Positions 13,642 to 21,272 are shown, numbered from the stretch's first letter. The stretch: DNA of 27,587 bases from an uncultured Collinsella sp. (GCA_902478935.1 CABSMV010000008.1:1-27587); one strand, 5' to 3'. Numbers and translations are program-made. The notes: a model not told the origin generated them from the letters alone.

Positions 13642-15717
13642 ATGGGTGCTCCCAAGACCGGTAACGTAAGGAACGTGGTGCTCGTAGGCCAAGGCGGGGT
13701 GGGCAAGACTTCACTCGCCGAGGCCATGCTCCACCTTTCCGGCAAGACCGCCCGCCTGGGCGGCCACGACGGCACCAAGCCCACGCTCGACTATGACCCC
13801 GAAGAGGTCAAGCGTGCATTTTCCATCTCGACGACCATTGCACCGATCGACTGGAAGGGCGCGCGCATCAATGTGCTCGATGCCCCGTGCTACCCCGATT
13901 TTATCGGCGACGCCTTTGCTGCGATGAGCGTCTGCGAGACGGCTCTGTTTGTGGTCGATGCCGAGGCCGGCCCACAGCCTACGACGGTTAAGCTCTGGTA
14001 TGCCGCCGAGGACCTGCGCCTGGCGCGTGCGGTGTTCGTAAACCGCCTGTCGCGCTCCGAGGCCAGCTTTGCGACCACGATGGACCTGCTGCAGGAGCGC
14101 TTTGGCACGCGCCTGGGCGCCGTGACCCTTCCCTGGGGCGAGGGCGAGGACTTTGACGGCATCATCGACCTGGTGCGCATGAAGGCGCGCCATTGCAACG
14201 GCACCGAAGCCGTTGAGTCGGAGATTCCCGAGGAGTATCGTGCCCAGGCCGAGGAGGCCCATGACCATCTGTGCGAGCTGGTGGCCGAGGCCGACGATGA
14301 GCTGATGATGAAGTACCTGGAAGGCGAGGAGACGCTGACGCAGGAGGAGCTTGAAGGCCTGCTGTCGAAGGCGATTGCCGAGCGCATCTTTGTGCCGGTC
14401 TTTGCGGGCGATTGCATTAAGGAGCAGGGCGTCAACTCGCTGATGGACGACATCGCGACGTACTTCCCGGCGCCGACCGACTACGGCGAGATGCCGCTTA
14501 TCGACGGCGATTCGCTCAAGATTTCGAGCGACGATGATCGTCCGGTGGCGTTTGTGTTTAAGACCCTGGCCGATCCGCAGCAGGGTCGCATCAGCTTTAT
14601 CAAGGTGCTGACGGGTACGCTTGAGCCGGGCCTTGAGCTGGTCAACGCGCGCACGCGCAAGGGCGACCGTCTGGCTCACCTGTATGTGATGTGCGGCCGC
14701 GACATGACCGAGGTTGGCCATGCCTATGCCGGCGACATTATCGTGGCACCTAAGCTGGCGGCCGAGACGGGCGATACGCTCTCGATTACCGGCAAGGTCG
14801 AGGCTGCGGCGTTTAAGTTCCCCAACTCGCAGTACCGCATCGCCATCGAGGCTGAGAATCGCGGGGACGAAGAAAAGCTCTACACGTTTATCGAGAAAGC
14901 ATGCAAGGCCGATCCGACCATGAGCATCGATCGTGACGAGGAGACGGGCCAGACCATTATCTCCGCCGTTGGTGAGGCGCAGGTTTCGGTGCTGCTCAAC
15001 CGTCTGGAGGACCGCACCAAGGTCGCCGCCAAGAGCGTGCCGATCCGCATTCCGTATCGCGAGACCATCCGCCGCACGGCGAGCGCCCAGGGCCGCCACA
15101 AGAAGCAGACCGGTGGTGCCGGTCAGTACGGCGACTGCTGGCTGCGCGTGGAGCCGCTCATTGGGCCCGACGGCACGAGCGACGGCTACGAGTTTGTGGA
15201 TGAGGTCGTGGGCGGCCGCATTCCGCGCTCGCTGATCCCCGCCGTGGACAAGGGCGTCCAGGAGACCATGAAGGACGGCATCATTGCCGGCTACCCGCTT
15301 ACGGGCATTCGCGTGGCTGTGTACGACGGTTCGTATCACAGCGTCGACTCCAACGAGATGGCGTTTCGCGCGGCGGCTCGCATCGGCCTGCGCAAGGCAT
15401 GCGCCGATGCCGATCCGGTGGTGCTGGAGCCCATCGAGGAAATTACGGTGACTATCCCCGAGAGCTACGCCGGCGCCGTGATGGGCGATATCTCGGCCTT
15501 GCGCGGTCGCGTGACGGGCATGGAGACCGATGAGCGCGGCGACACCGTGGTCATCGCCCAGGCGCCGCTGGCCGAGTTGACGGATTACTCGACGCGCCTG
15601 CGCTCTATCACGCGCGGCACGGGTGACTTTACCATGAAGCCTGCTGGCTACGAGCAGGTTCCCTATGACGTTCAGGCCAAGCTGGTGGAGCGCTATGAGG
15701 AGGGTCGCGCCAAGTAG
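13642..15717 (+). CDS. EF-G-like translation-factor GTPase paralogue
   Basis: 691-aa protein with the whole EF-G architecture: G domain, beta-barrel domain II (VFKTLADPQQGRISFIKVLTG), domains III-V with GGAGQYGDCWLRVEPL and the C-terminal GRVTGMETDERGDT block. The G motifs are altered. The P-loop is GQGGVGKT (16-23) rather than AHIDAGKT; G3 is DAPCYPDF (80-87) where EF-G has DTPGHVDF, so the His that positions water is Tyr; and G4 is NRLSR (134-138) where NKxD is expected. This fits the EF-G2/EF-G-like family of unknown function rather than the main translocase. A role in ribosome rescue, protection or stress is possible. AAGGAGG 5 nt before the ATG fixes the start despite a longer open frame. 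No rpsL/rpsG/tuf neighbours, unlike true fusA. Confidence 0.9.
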   Translation: MGAPKTGNVRNVVLVGQGGVGKTSLAEAMLHLSGKTARLGGHDGTKPTLDYDPEEVKRAFSISTTIAPIDWKGARINVLDAPCYPDFIGDAFAAMSVCETALFVVDAEAGPQPTTVKLWYAAEDLRLARAVFVNRLSRSEASFATTMDLLQERFGTRLGAVTLPWGEGEDFDGIIDLVRMKARHCNGTEAVESEIPEEYRAQAEEAHDHLCELVAEADDELMMKYLEGEETLTQEELEGLLSKAIAERIFVPVFAGDCIKEQGVNSLMDDIATYFPAPTDYGEMPLIDGDSLKISSDDDRPVAFVFKTLADPQQGRISFIKVLTGTLEPGLELVNARTRKGDRLAHLYVMCGRDMTEVGHAYAGDIIVAPKLAAETGDTLSITGKVEAAAFKFPNSQYRIAIEAENRGDEEKLYTFIEKACKADPTMSIDRDEETGQTIISAVGEAQVSVLLNRLEDRTKVAAKSVPIRIPYRETIRRTASAQGRHKKQTGGAGQYGDCWLRVEPLIGPDGTSDGYEFVDEVVGGRIPRSLIPAVDKGVQETMKDGIIAGYPLTGIRVAVYDGSYHSVDSNEMAFRAAARIGLRKACADADPVVLEPIEEITVTIPESYAGAVMGDISALRGRVTGMETDERGDTVVIAQAPLAELTDYSTRLRSITRGTGDFTMKPAGYEQVPYDVQAKLVERYEEGRAK

Positions 15718-15752
15718 CGTGCGATTTTGCCTGCAATGTAGGTGCTGACGAA

Positions 15753-15787
15753 AAGGCCACCCTGGGTAACCGGGGCGGCCTTATTTG
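15753..15787. terminator. Terminator between the EF-G-like gene and the nuclease gene
   Basis: AAGGCCACCC (15753-15762) pairs with GGGCGGCCTT (15773-15782) with one A-C mismatch; TTATTT continues into the tail. Moderate strength. A GGGGACGG motif follows at 15795. Confidence 0.65.
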
Positions 15788-15846
15788 ATTCCTTGGGGAC
15801 GGAGGAAAACGGATCATTTTTTGGGTTACGGGCAGCTTGGTCGGCC

Positions 15847-16830
15847 CTAAACTCCCGAGGTCTGGTTGCGGCCGGTGGCGTAGTCGATCTGCACGTGCGG
15901 CTGCAGGTTGTAGCAGTATACGTGGAAGCAGAGGGTCTTGCCGTGGTCCTCGACCGATTGCGCCTCAAGGCGCACGCCACGGCAGACAAGTTCCTCTTCG
16001 TTATACATGGGCGTGACACGGTAGAGCACATGGTTACCCGTATCGCGGATGTAGCCGAGAATCTGCTCTTCAAACGGCAGCATGCCCGTCTCGTTGAGAT
16101 AACGCGTGCCGGTGAGGAGATTCTTGCGGTTGGCGTTTTCGCCGCAGAGCGACCAGGCGATGAGGTGGCAGCGGTTGTAGAGGCTCTGGCCCGGAATAAA
16201 GTCGTAGCGCTGCTGGTGCCAACCGGCAGGATGGATGCGCGAGATATCGCCGCGCTTTCCCTGTCCGAGCGACTCGGGGCCTACGCAGGCGAGCGCCTTG
16301 CGAGTGCGACCCAGGCTGTCGAGCTTGGAGAATTTCTTAAAGCAGCCCTCTTCGGTGGCGCGATCGTATTCATCGAGTGTGAATGATGGCGCGCCGAGCG
16401 GGTGCGTGCTGTCGGCGCGAAGGGCAACGTAGGGGTTGCCGGCGTAGTCGGGAATGCTGCTGAGATATACGCCGCGGGCGCGGTTAAGGTCGGGGTTTTC
16501 GACCTCGTCGATGGGGGTGGCGGCGCTGTCTGTGGAAGTGTCGTCACCGGTGTCGGTTGCGGCGGATTCAGAGCTATCGCCAGAGTCTTGGCCATTTTGA
16601 GAGTCCGAAGAGCTCGCTGTTCCCGATTCGAGCCGGGCAACCAGGTCTGCTTCGTCGTCGGTGCGGCTGGGACTCTCGTTTTGTTTTTCGGCCAGAGCCG
16701 CCGCCTGCTCATCGCTTTGCGGCGACAGCAGCTTGGGAGCTCCGTCGAGCGATCCCGTAAACAGCGCAAACCCCAGCACCACGGCGGTGCCGATGGAAAG
16801 TACTTGCTTGTAGGCGGACTTGCGCGACAT
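15847..16830 (-). CDS. Secreted or surface-anchored DNA/RNA non-specific endonuclease
   Basis: 327-aa nuclease of the beta-beta-alpha-Me class, resembling streptococcal EndA and related DNases. An N-terminal hydrophobic segment (about 9-26) acts as signal or anchor. Residues 40-110 are a low-complexity Ser/Asp/Thr linker. The catalytic block YNRCHLIAW has N219, R220 and H222; in most relatives the triplet is DRGH or NRSH, so Cys221 in the third place is less common. KNLLTGTRYLNETGM (236-250) provides the metal-binding Asn, followed by the usual YIRDTGNHVLYRVTP. Likely role is digestion of extracellular DNA for nutrients, escape from DNA nets, or DNA uptake; no competence genes are near. AGGAG 6 nt upstream supports the start. 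It is convergent with the EF-G-like gene. Confidence 0.9.
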   Translation of the reverse strand: MSRKSAYKQVLSIGTAVVLGFALFTGSLDGAPKLLSPQSDEQAAALAEKQNESPSRTDDEADLVARLESGTASSSDSQNGQDSGDSSESAATDTGDDTSTDSAATPIDEVENPDLNRARGVYLSSIPDYAGNPYVALRADSTHPLGAPSFTLDEYDRATEEGCFKKFSKLDSLGRTRKALACVGPESLGQGKRGDISRIHPAGWHQQRYDFIPGQSLYNRCHLIAWSLCGENANRKNLLTGTRYLNETGMLPFEEQILGYIRDTGNHVLYRVTPMYNEEELVCRGVRLEAQSVEDHGKTLCFHVYCYNLQPHVQIDYATGRNQTSGV

Positions 16831-17005
16831 TGAGGCTCCTGGATGGACGGTTGGGAATCTACCAGTCTAGCAGGAGACGCCGCAGGACGTTTGCTCGGCA
16901 GAATACGTAAGATGCGGGACAAACGCTGCTGATGAGGTTGTACCGTATAGGCTGGGAAAGCGATACGCTATTCTTCGTTGAGAACAATGACAGAGAGAAG
17001 GCCCC

Positions 17006-17872
17006 ATGCCCGACATTATCCGTATAAGCGACGCGCGGCTTGAGGAGCTTATCGCCGAGGATGTCCCCTATATCGATCTTACGACGCATATCCTGGGAAT
17101 CGGTGAGGCGCTCGGTGCGATGGAGTATTACACGCGCGAGAACTGCGTGCTTTGTTGCACGGAGGAGGTTGTGCGTATGGCAACTATGCTGAACCTGACG
17201 GTCGAGTGGTTTGAGCCCTCGGGAACAAAGGTTGAAGCCGGGCGATCTTTTATGCGTGTATGCGGTTCGGCCGCCAATTTGCATCTGCTATGGAAAGTCG
17301 GCCTAAATATGTTCGACCACTACTCGGCTGTGGCAACCAAGACGCGCAAAATGGTCGACGCCGCGCATGCTGCCAACCCCATGTGCGAGGTGCTGACGAC
17401 GCGAAAGAGCACGCCGGGCAATAGGGACCTACTGACCAAGGCGGTCGTTGCGGGCGGAGCGTTTCCACATCGCATGGGCCTTTCCGAGACCGTATTGGTG
17501 TTCGACAACCATACCAGGTTTATGACAGCGCCTTCTGGAGCAACGGGACTCGATGCGCTTATTGAGCTTCTGCCTCGGATTCGCCGGCGCTGCATCGAGA
17601 AAAAGCTGTTTGTCGAGGCGGGTGCCGATGACGCTCGCAGGCTGGTGAGGGCGGGCGTCGACGGTATTCAGTTCGACAAAGTGCCGGTCGCTGAGCTTGG
17701 GCCGCTTGTCGAGGAGCTACATGGAATCGATCCTCATGTGGCCTTGGTTGCAGCGGGCGGGATTCGTCCCGACAACGCGGCCGAGTACGCGTCGACCGGC
17801 GTTGATGGCCTCGTGACCACGTCCTGCTTCACAGCGAATCCCGTCGACATGAGCGTCAAGATGTTCGCCTAG
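17006..17872 (+). CDS. modD: ModD-like nicotinate-nucleotide pyrophosphorylase family protein
   Basis: 288-aa member of the quinolinate/nicotinate phosphoribosyltransferase fold. The start DVPYIDLTTHILGIGEALGAM, the block TTRKSTPGNRDLLTKAV (131-147) and HRMGLSETVL (155-164) match the ModD branch better than NadC, whose equivalents read TRKTxPG and HRxxLxD. The end GIRPDNAAEYASTGVDGLVTT is the phosphate-binding barrel end. ModD was named from molybdate-transport operons, but its reaction is not established. No mod or moa genes are here, and no nadA or nadB. AGAGAAGG 4 nt before the ATG supports the start. Its convergent neighbour is a LarE-like sulfur transferase; since the nickel-pincer cofactor made with LarE derives from nicotinic acid adenine dinucleotide, a pyridine-nucleotide link is conceivable. 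NadC remains the alternative. Confidence 0.8.
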   Translation: MPDIIRISDARLEELIAEDVPYIDLTTHILGIGEALGAMEYYTRENCVLCCTEEVVRMATMLNLTVEWFEPSGTKVEAGRSFMRVCGSAANLHLLWKVGLNMFDHYSAVATKTRKMVDAAHAANPMCEVLTTRKSTPGNRDLLTKAVVAGGAFPHRMGLSETVLVFDNHTRFMTAPSGATGLDALIELLPRIRRRCIEKKLFVEAGADDARRLVRAGVDGIQFDKVPVAELGPLVEELHGIDPHVALVAAGGIRPDNAAEYASTGVDGLVTTSCFTANPVDMSVKMFA

Positions 17873-17953
17873 CGCGTCGCTGCGCGTTTGCCCGGACAAA
17901 CGCGCCCAATAATAAAATGCTTCTTTCTTCGCGGGTCCATGCTTGCCAAACAC

Positions 17954-18020
17954 AGTTGCGGTGGAATAGTTCTTGTTTGGGTCCGATAGGCCGTAAGACA
18001 GGAACTATTCCACCGCAACT
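17954..18020. repeat. 67-bp palindromic element between modD and larE
   Basis: AGTTGCGGTGGAATAGTTC (17954-17972) is an exact reverse complement of 18002-18020; pairing resumes after one mismatch (TGT/ACA). The central loop is about 29 nt. It lies between two convergent stops, with no T-run, so it resembles a REP/BIME-type element more than a terminator, although it could stabilise both mRNA ends. Confidence 0.85.
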
Positions 18021-18032
18021 TATCGGGATGCG

Positions 18033-18911
18033 CTACTGGTTCATGTTGCCGTGGATGTAGGGGGTGACCTCGGGGGAGATATGGTCGCAGCCCAGCTCGC
18101 GCAGCGCGGACTCGATGGCGGCGGGCAGCGGGGTCTTGCCCTCGGCATCGACGGCGGTGCCGCCGAGCGCGGCGATCTTGGCGACATCTGCGGGAGCGGC
18201 CTCGATATGCATGCAGCCGCCGACCAGGCGTGCGCGGACCTGAGCCAAGTCAAGATCGTGCAGGTAATCCTCGCAGGCGCGGATCAGGGAGACCTTCTCG
18301 AACGTAAGCTCCTCGCCCGTGGGGACGCGGGTGGCAAGGCAGGCTCCCGCCGGCAGGTTCCAAACGGGATAGCCCCATGCACGCAGCAGCTCGCGCTCTT
18401 CGTCCTTGGTAAAGCCGACCTCCATAAGAGGGGAGCGTACGCCGAGCTCTTCTGCCGCGCGCATGCCGGGGCGGTAGTCGCCGCGATCACTTGCATTGCT
18501 GCCATCGATGACGGTGGGAAAGCCGAGCGACTTGGCGTGGTTGACGATGGCGGTAAAGCCGGCGTGCTTGCAGTGGTAGCAGCGATTAGCATCGTTGCAG
18601 GCTACTTGGGGGAGCTGCAGCTGATCCACCGAAAGATTGAGCACGGGGAGCTTAAAATGCGGCCCCTCATTGGCTTGTCCATCAACGGACCGCTCAAACG
18701 AAGCCTGTTCGGGCGTACCGATGAGCGGCGTGGTGAGATGGACGAGGAGGGTATTGGTGGGCATGATGCGGGCGCAGACCGCGGCCAAAAAGCTGCTGTC
18801 GACGCCACCGGAAAACCCGATAGCCACGCGCCCGTATGCCAAAAGCAGCTGTTCGAGCGCCGATAGCTTGTCTTGAAGCTCCTCTGCGGGTGCCGTGGTG
18901 TCTAAAATCAT
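18033..18911 (-). CDS. larE: ATP-dependent sulfur transferase, LarE-like
   Basis: PP-loop enzyme of 292 aa resembling LarE, which adenylates a pyridinium mononucleotide carboxylate and donates its own cysteine sulfur to build the nickel-pincer cofactor of lactate racemase. Features: P-loop SGGVDSS (34-40), DANRCYHCK with C111 and C114, DGSNASDRGDYRPGM (136-150), SPLMEVGFTK, and PAGACLATR with C191, the position of the sacrificial cysteine in the family. The C-terminal part VRARLVGGCMHIEA matches. No larA, larB or larC is visible, and the family also serves other pincer-type enzymes, so the target is open. AAGGA 8 nt before the ATG supports the start. A TATAGT box (18946-18951, minus strand) precedes it; it diverges from the HAD gene across an operator-like palindrome. 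Confidence 0.88.
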   Translation of the reverse strand: MILDTTAPAEELQDKLSALEQLLLAYGRVAIGFSGGVDSSFLAAVCARIMPTNTLLVHLTTPLIGTPEQASFERSVDGQANEGPHFKLPVLNLSVDQLQLPQVACNDANRCYHCKHAGFTAIVNHAKSLGFPTVIDGSNASDRGDYRPGMRAAEELGVRSPLMEVGFTKDEERELLRAWGYPVWNLPAGACLATRVPTGEELTFEKVSLIRACEDYLHDLDLAQVRARLVGGCMHIEAAPADVAKIAALGGTAVDAEGKTPLPAAIESALRELGCDHISPEVTPYIHGNMNQ

Positions 18912-19007
18912 GAAACGTTCCTTATCGTTGAGTGCTCGATCGAAAACTATAATCCTAATGCGTTACTTGCCATAAGACTTCTATCTGTGTAACGAAAGTG
19001 CAATATG

Positions 19008-19024
19008 GTATATACGTTATATAC
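19008..19024. promoter_or_regulatory. 17-bp operator-like palindrome (GTATATA-CGT-TATATAC)
   Basis: Perfect 7-bp arms, 3-bp centre, in the 173-bp divergent space between larE and the HAD gene. The left arm sits within TGGTATATAC; the TGGTAT half-site also occurs three times before glmS. It is shaped like a GntR/TetR-type operator. The binding protein is unknown. Confidence 0.45.
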
Positions 19025-19084
19025 AAGTTGCCAAATGCGGTAGAGTTGCAGCAACGCGACAGCGAGAGTCGATGGGGGACCGAT

Positions 19085-19735
19085 ATGATCAAGGCTGTTA
19101 TTTTTGACATGGATGGAACGCTGGTCGATACCGAGCGTTTGGGGATTAAGGCCTGGAAGGCAGGCGCCGCTGAGCTGGGGCTCGCGATTGATGATGCGCT
19201 GATCCATCAGTTTATCGGTCGCACGCTGCCCGATGTCATGGACATCCTTGATAAGCATTATGGCAGCCACGAAACCACCGAGGCGGTCTATGTCCGCCAC
19301 AAGGAGATTCGCGACGAGATGGTCAAGACCGAGCTGGAGCTTAAGGCCGGTGCCGCCGAGTGCCTAGACGAGCTGCTGGCTGCGGGCTATCACGTGGGTC
19401 TAGCGACGTCGTCGCGCCTCGTTACGGCCGAGCGCAACCTTAAGATGGTCGGTCTTTTTGACAAGTTTGAAACGGTGACCTGCGGCGAGGACGTTGTGCA
19501 CGGCAAGCCCGACCCCGAGATGTATCTGCTCGCCTGCGAGCGCGCGGGCTTTGCCCCCGAGGAATGTGCTGTGGTCGAGGATTCGCGCAACGGCTGCGTC
19601 TCGGGCATCACGGCCGGCTGCCATGTCTTTGCCGTCCCCGACATCGTGCCGCTGCCGCAGGACGTGGTGGATGGCTGCGAGGCCGTGCTCGATACGTTGT
19701 TCGACCTGGCGGCGGCAGTCAAGGCCGAGCGCTAG
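19085..19735 (+). CDS. HAD-superfamily phosphatase / phosphomutase-like protein
   Basis: 216-aa haloacid-dehalogenase hydrolase of the beta-phosphoglucomutase/phosphoglycolate-phosphatase subfamily. Motif I FDMDGTLVDTE has nucleophile D8 and acid/base D10; motif II is ATSSR; motif III is GKPDPEMY; motif IV is VVEDSRNG. A four-helix cap lies between motifs I and II. Acts on a small phosphorylated metabolite; substrate not inferable. GGGGG 6 nt before the ATG at 19085 and the family start MIKAVIFDMDG fix the start, although the frame is open from 18998. Transcription ends at a long bidirectional terminator shared with the convergent LacI gene. Confidence 0.92.
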   Translation: MIKAVIFDMDGTLVDTERLGIKAWKAGAAELGLAIDDALIHQFIGRTLPDVMDILDKHYGSHETTEAVYVRHKEIRDEMVKTELELKAGAAECLDELLAAGYHVGLATSSRLVTAERNLKMVGLFDKFETVTCGEDVVHGKPDPEMYLLACERAGFAPEECAVVEDSRNGCVSGITAGCHVFAVPDIVPLPQDVVDGCEAVLDTLFDLAAAVKAER

Positions 19736-19773
19736 ACAATTGCGGTGTTGAAACGAGCAATTACCCACGTTTG

Positions 19774-19823
19774 CGCTTAAGCAAAAGGGGCCCGGCAATG
19801 GTCGGGTCCCTTTTGCTTAAGCG
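19774..19823. terminator. Long bidirectional terminator between the HAD and LacI genes
   Basis: 21-bp stem (19774-19794 with 19803-19823) with a single G-T position and loop GCAATGGT. AAAA and TTTT lie inside the arms, giving U-runs in both directions if the outer bases open. Confidence 0.85.
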
Positions 19824-19848
19824 GCGACATAGCATACTTGCGGGCGTG

Positions 19849-20961
19849 CTATAGATACGCGCCGAGGTTGATGGCCGTGGCGTCGGTCTGGGTGCTTGCC
19901 TGGGTGCTGGCGCGCTCCAGTAGGAACGGACGTACCAGTTCTTGGCGGTTGATATCCTCGGCGGCGGTGACTGCGGTGACGGTGCGCGCTGCAGAGCCGA
20001 CGCGGATATGCTTGGTCTTTGCCGGGGTCTTGTTCTCGATTTGCTCCATGAGCAATTGAACGCCCTTGCGGCCAATCTCGTAGCCCGGGGGCGCTACCGT
20101 AGTGAGCGGGACCGATCCGCTCCAAGCGAGTGGGTTGCCATCGCAACCTGCTACGCGTACTTGCCCGGGGACGGCGATGCCTTTGTCGACCAGCGCCGAG
20201 ATGACGCCCGAGGCCAGCACGTCGGTCAGACCGACGACAAAATCGGGGCGTTCGTTTGCGGGGCGCTCGGCGATTTGGGCACCGATGCCGTAGCCGTCGG
20301 CAGCGGTATTCCATTCGCCGGCGTCGATGACTTCGATCTTGATATCGGGGTGCAGAGCGAGGGCCTTGTGAATGCCAAGCACGCGTAGGGTGAGTTGCAT
20401 AAATGCTGCTCGGCCGACGACGACAATATGGTGTGCACCGCGGGCGATGGCGAGTTCGGCAATGATGCGACCCTGGGCCTCGTTGTCGGCCGCTACATAG
20501 TAGCCGGGCTCGGAGCAATGGATGTCCAGATGGACGATCGGCACGGGCATCTTGGTCATGGCGGGGTGCCAGTCGGGGGATGCCATGGGCTGAACCATGA
20601 CGCCGGACATCTGGGTGCCCATAAAATAGCGCAGGTAATGGTCCTCGAGAATATCGTCGTTATCGGCGTTGGCGATGAGCAAGTCGTAGCCGTGCTTGCG
20701 GGCCTCGTTGTGGGCGCCGCTGGCGATTTGGAGCGAAAAGCCGTGATCGAGACGGGGGAGCACCAGGCCAAAGGACTTGGTGGCGCCGCCCGCGAGCTGA
20801 CGGGCGCTTTGGTTGGGCAGGTAGCCAAGGCGATTGATGGTCTCGTTGATGAGCTTGAGGGTCTCGGGGCGCAGCTTTTCGGGGTGGTTGAGCGCGTTGG
20901 AAACCGTGCCCAACGAAACCCCGGCCTCGCGCGCGACGTCGCTGATTTTTACCTTTGCCAT
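19849..20961 (-). CDS. LacI-family transcriptional regulator
   Basis: 370-aa DNA-binding repressor. The LacI helix-turn-helix begins at residue 4 (VKISDVAREAGVSLGTVSNALN), followed by the hinge helix NQSARQLAGG (about 53-62) and a periplasmic-binding-like sensor domain (SFGLVLPRLDHGFSLQIASG, DFVVGLTDVLASGVISAL, GCDGNPLAWSGSVPLTTV). The last about 40 residues are an Ala/Thr/Gln-rich tail longer than the usual LacI end. AAAGGGA 5 nt before the ATG at 20961 and the family start MAKVKISDVA fix the start despite a longer frame. Its gene diverges from glmS, with no sugar transport operon in view; its effector and targets are unknown, and amino-sugar control of glmS is only a guess. Confidence 0.93.
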   Translation of the reverse strand: MAKVKISDVAREAGVSLGTVSNALNHPEKLRPETLKLINETINRLGYLPNQSARQLAGGATKSFGLVLPRLDHGFSLQIASGAHNEARKHGYDLLIANADNDDILEDHYLRYFMGTQMSGVMVQPMASPDWHPAMTKMPVPIVHLDIHCSEPGYYVAADNEAQGRIIAELAIARGAHHIVVVGRAAFMQLTLRVLGIHKALALHPDIKIEVIDAGEWNTAADGYGIGAQIAERPANERPDFVVGLTDVLASGVISALVDKGIAVPGQVRVAGCDGNPLAWSGSVPLTTVAPPGYEIGRKGVQLLMEQIENKTPAKTKHIRVGSAARTVTAVTAAEDINRQELVRPFLLERASTQASTQTDATAINLGAYL

Positions 20962-20996
20962 AGCGGTCCCTTTGATGCGTTTCAAGTACAAGCCAG

Positions 20997-21002
20997 ATTG
21001 TA
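20997..21002 (-). promoter_or_regulatory. -10-like TACAAT for the LacI gene
   Basis: Minus strand reads GATGCTACAATCTGG, about 36 nt before the start. Its -35 zone falls inside the 45-bp repeat at 21011-21055. Confidence 0.4.
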
Positions 21003-21010
21003 GCATCCCA

Positions 21011-21055
21011 AACCTACCAAAAAGGGACAGGTTTATTTTGGCAGGTTTATCTGGG
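21011..21055 (+). repeat. 45-bp repeat, left copy (inverted partner at 23188-23233)
   Basis: The core AAAAAGGGACAGGTTTATTT is followed by GGCAGGTTTATCTGGG. The reverse complement of 23188-23233 matches over the whole length with two mismatches and one indel. The unit itself holds an inverted repeat CCAAAA (21017-21022)/TTTTGG (21036-21041) and a direct repeat of CAGGTTTAT. The two copies bracket glmS. Confidence 0.9.
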
Positions 21056-21075
21056 GAAACGCCGTTGCCAGCGCG

Positions 21076-21110
21076 ACCACCACGAAGGTGCCTGTCCCCA
21101 TTGTGGTGGT
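21076..21110. repeat. Hairpin carrying CCTGTCCCC
   Basis: ACCACCAC (21076-21083) pairs perfectly with GTGGTGGT (21103-21110); the 19-nt loop includes GGTGCCTGTCCCC. Lies 20 bp beyond the 45-bp repeat. Probably a member of the same GGGGACAG-type palindrome family. Confidence 0.6.
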
Positions 21111-21138
21111 TTGGACCGGCTGGACGTGTGTGCATCGG

Positions 21139-21171
21139 GTGGTATCTAAGTTGAGATACCACTTCTGGTAT
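21139..21171. promoter_or_regulatory. Operator-like TGGTAT cluster upstream of glmS
   Basis: GTGGTATCT (21139-21147) and AGATACCAC (21154-21162) form a perfect 9-bp inverted repeat around AAGTTG; a third half-site TGGTAT follows at 21166-21171. The cluster ends 21 bp before the -10-like box. TGGTAT is reminiscent of the GntR-type amino-sugar regulator sites (NagR/DasR dre, TGGTxTAGACCA), but the palindrome spacing differs, so the regulator is not identified. Confidence 0.45.
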
Positions 21172-21192
21172 ATCAGCTTGCGTTTGCGTGAG

Positions 21193-21198
21193 TACAAT
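21193..21198 (+). promoter_or_regulatory. -10-like TACAAT upstream of glmS
   Basis: GAGTACAATACTC, itself a small palindrome, lies about 75 nt before the glmS ATG. No clear -35. Confidence 0.4.
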
Positions 21199-21272
21199 AC
21201 TCGAACGTTATGCGTCTCAGCGCCCCCTGTGCGTGGACGTTTTGCAGTCAAGCGGACGAAGGGATTTATCCT

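Larger units (their letters stand above)
20962..21272. other. 311-bp divergent region between lacI and glmS
   Basis: No gene. It contains, in order, the lacI -10-like box, the left copy of a 45-bp repeat, a hairpin around CCTGTCCCC, a cluster of TGGTAT half-sites and the glmS -10-like box. The glmS leader is only about 70 nt and shows no glmS ribozyme-sized structure. Confidence 0.85.

Noticed and set aside
13711..15339. Long minus-strand frame opposite the EF-G-like gene
   Set aside because: His/Leu/Arg/Ala-rich composition typical of antisense reading in GC-rich DNA; no motifs.
21199..21272. glmS ribozyme
   Set aside because: The leader from the likely start site is only about 70 nt, too short for the ribozyme, and I found none of its core sequence.
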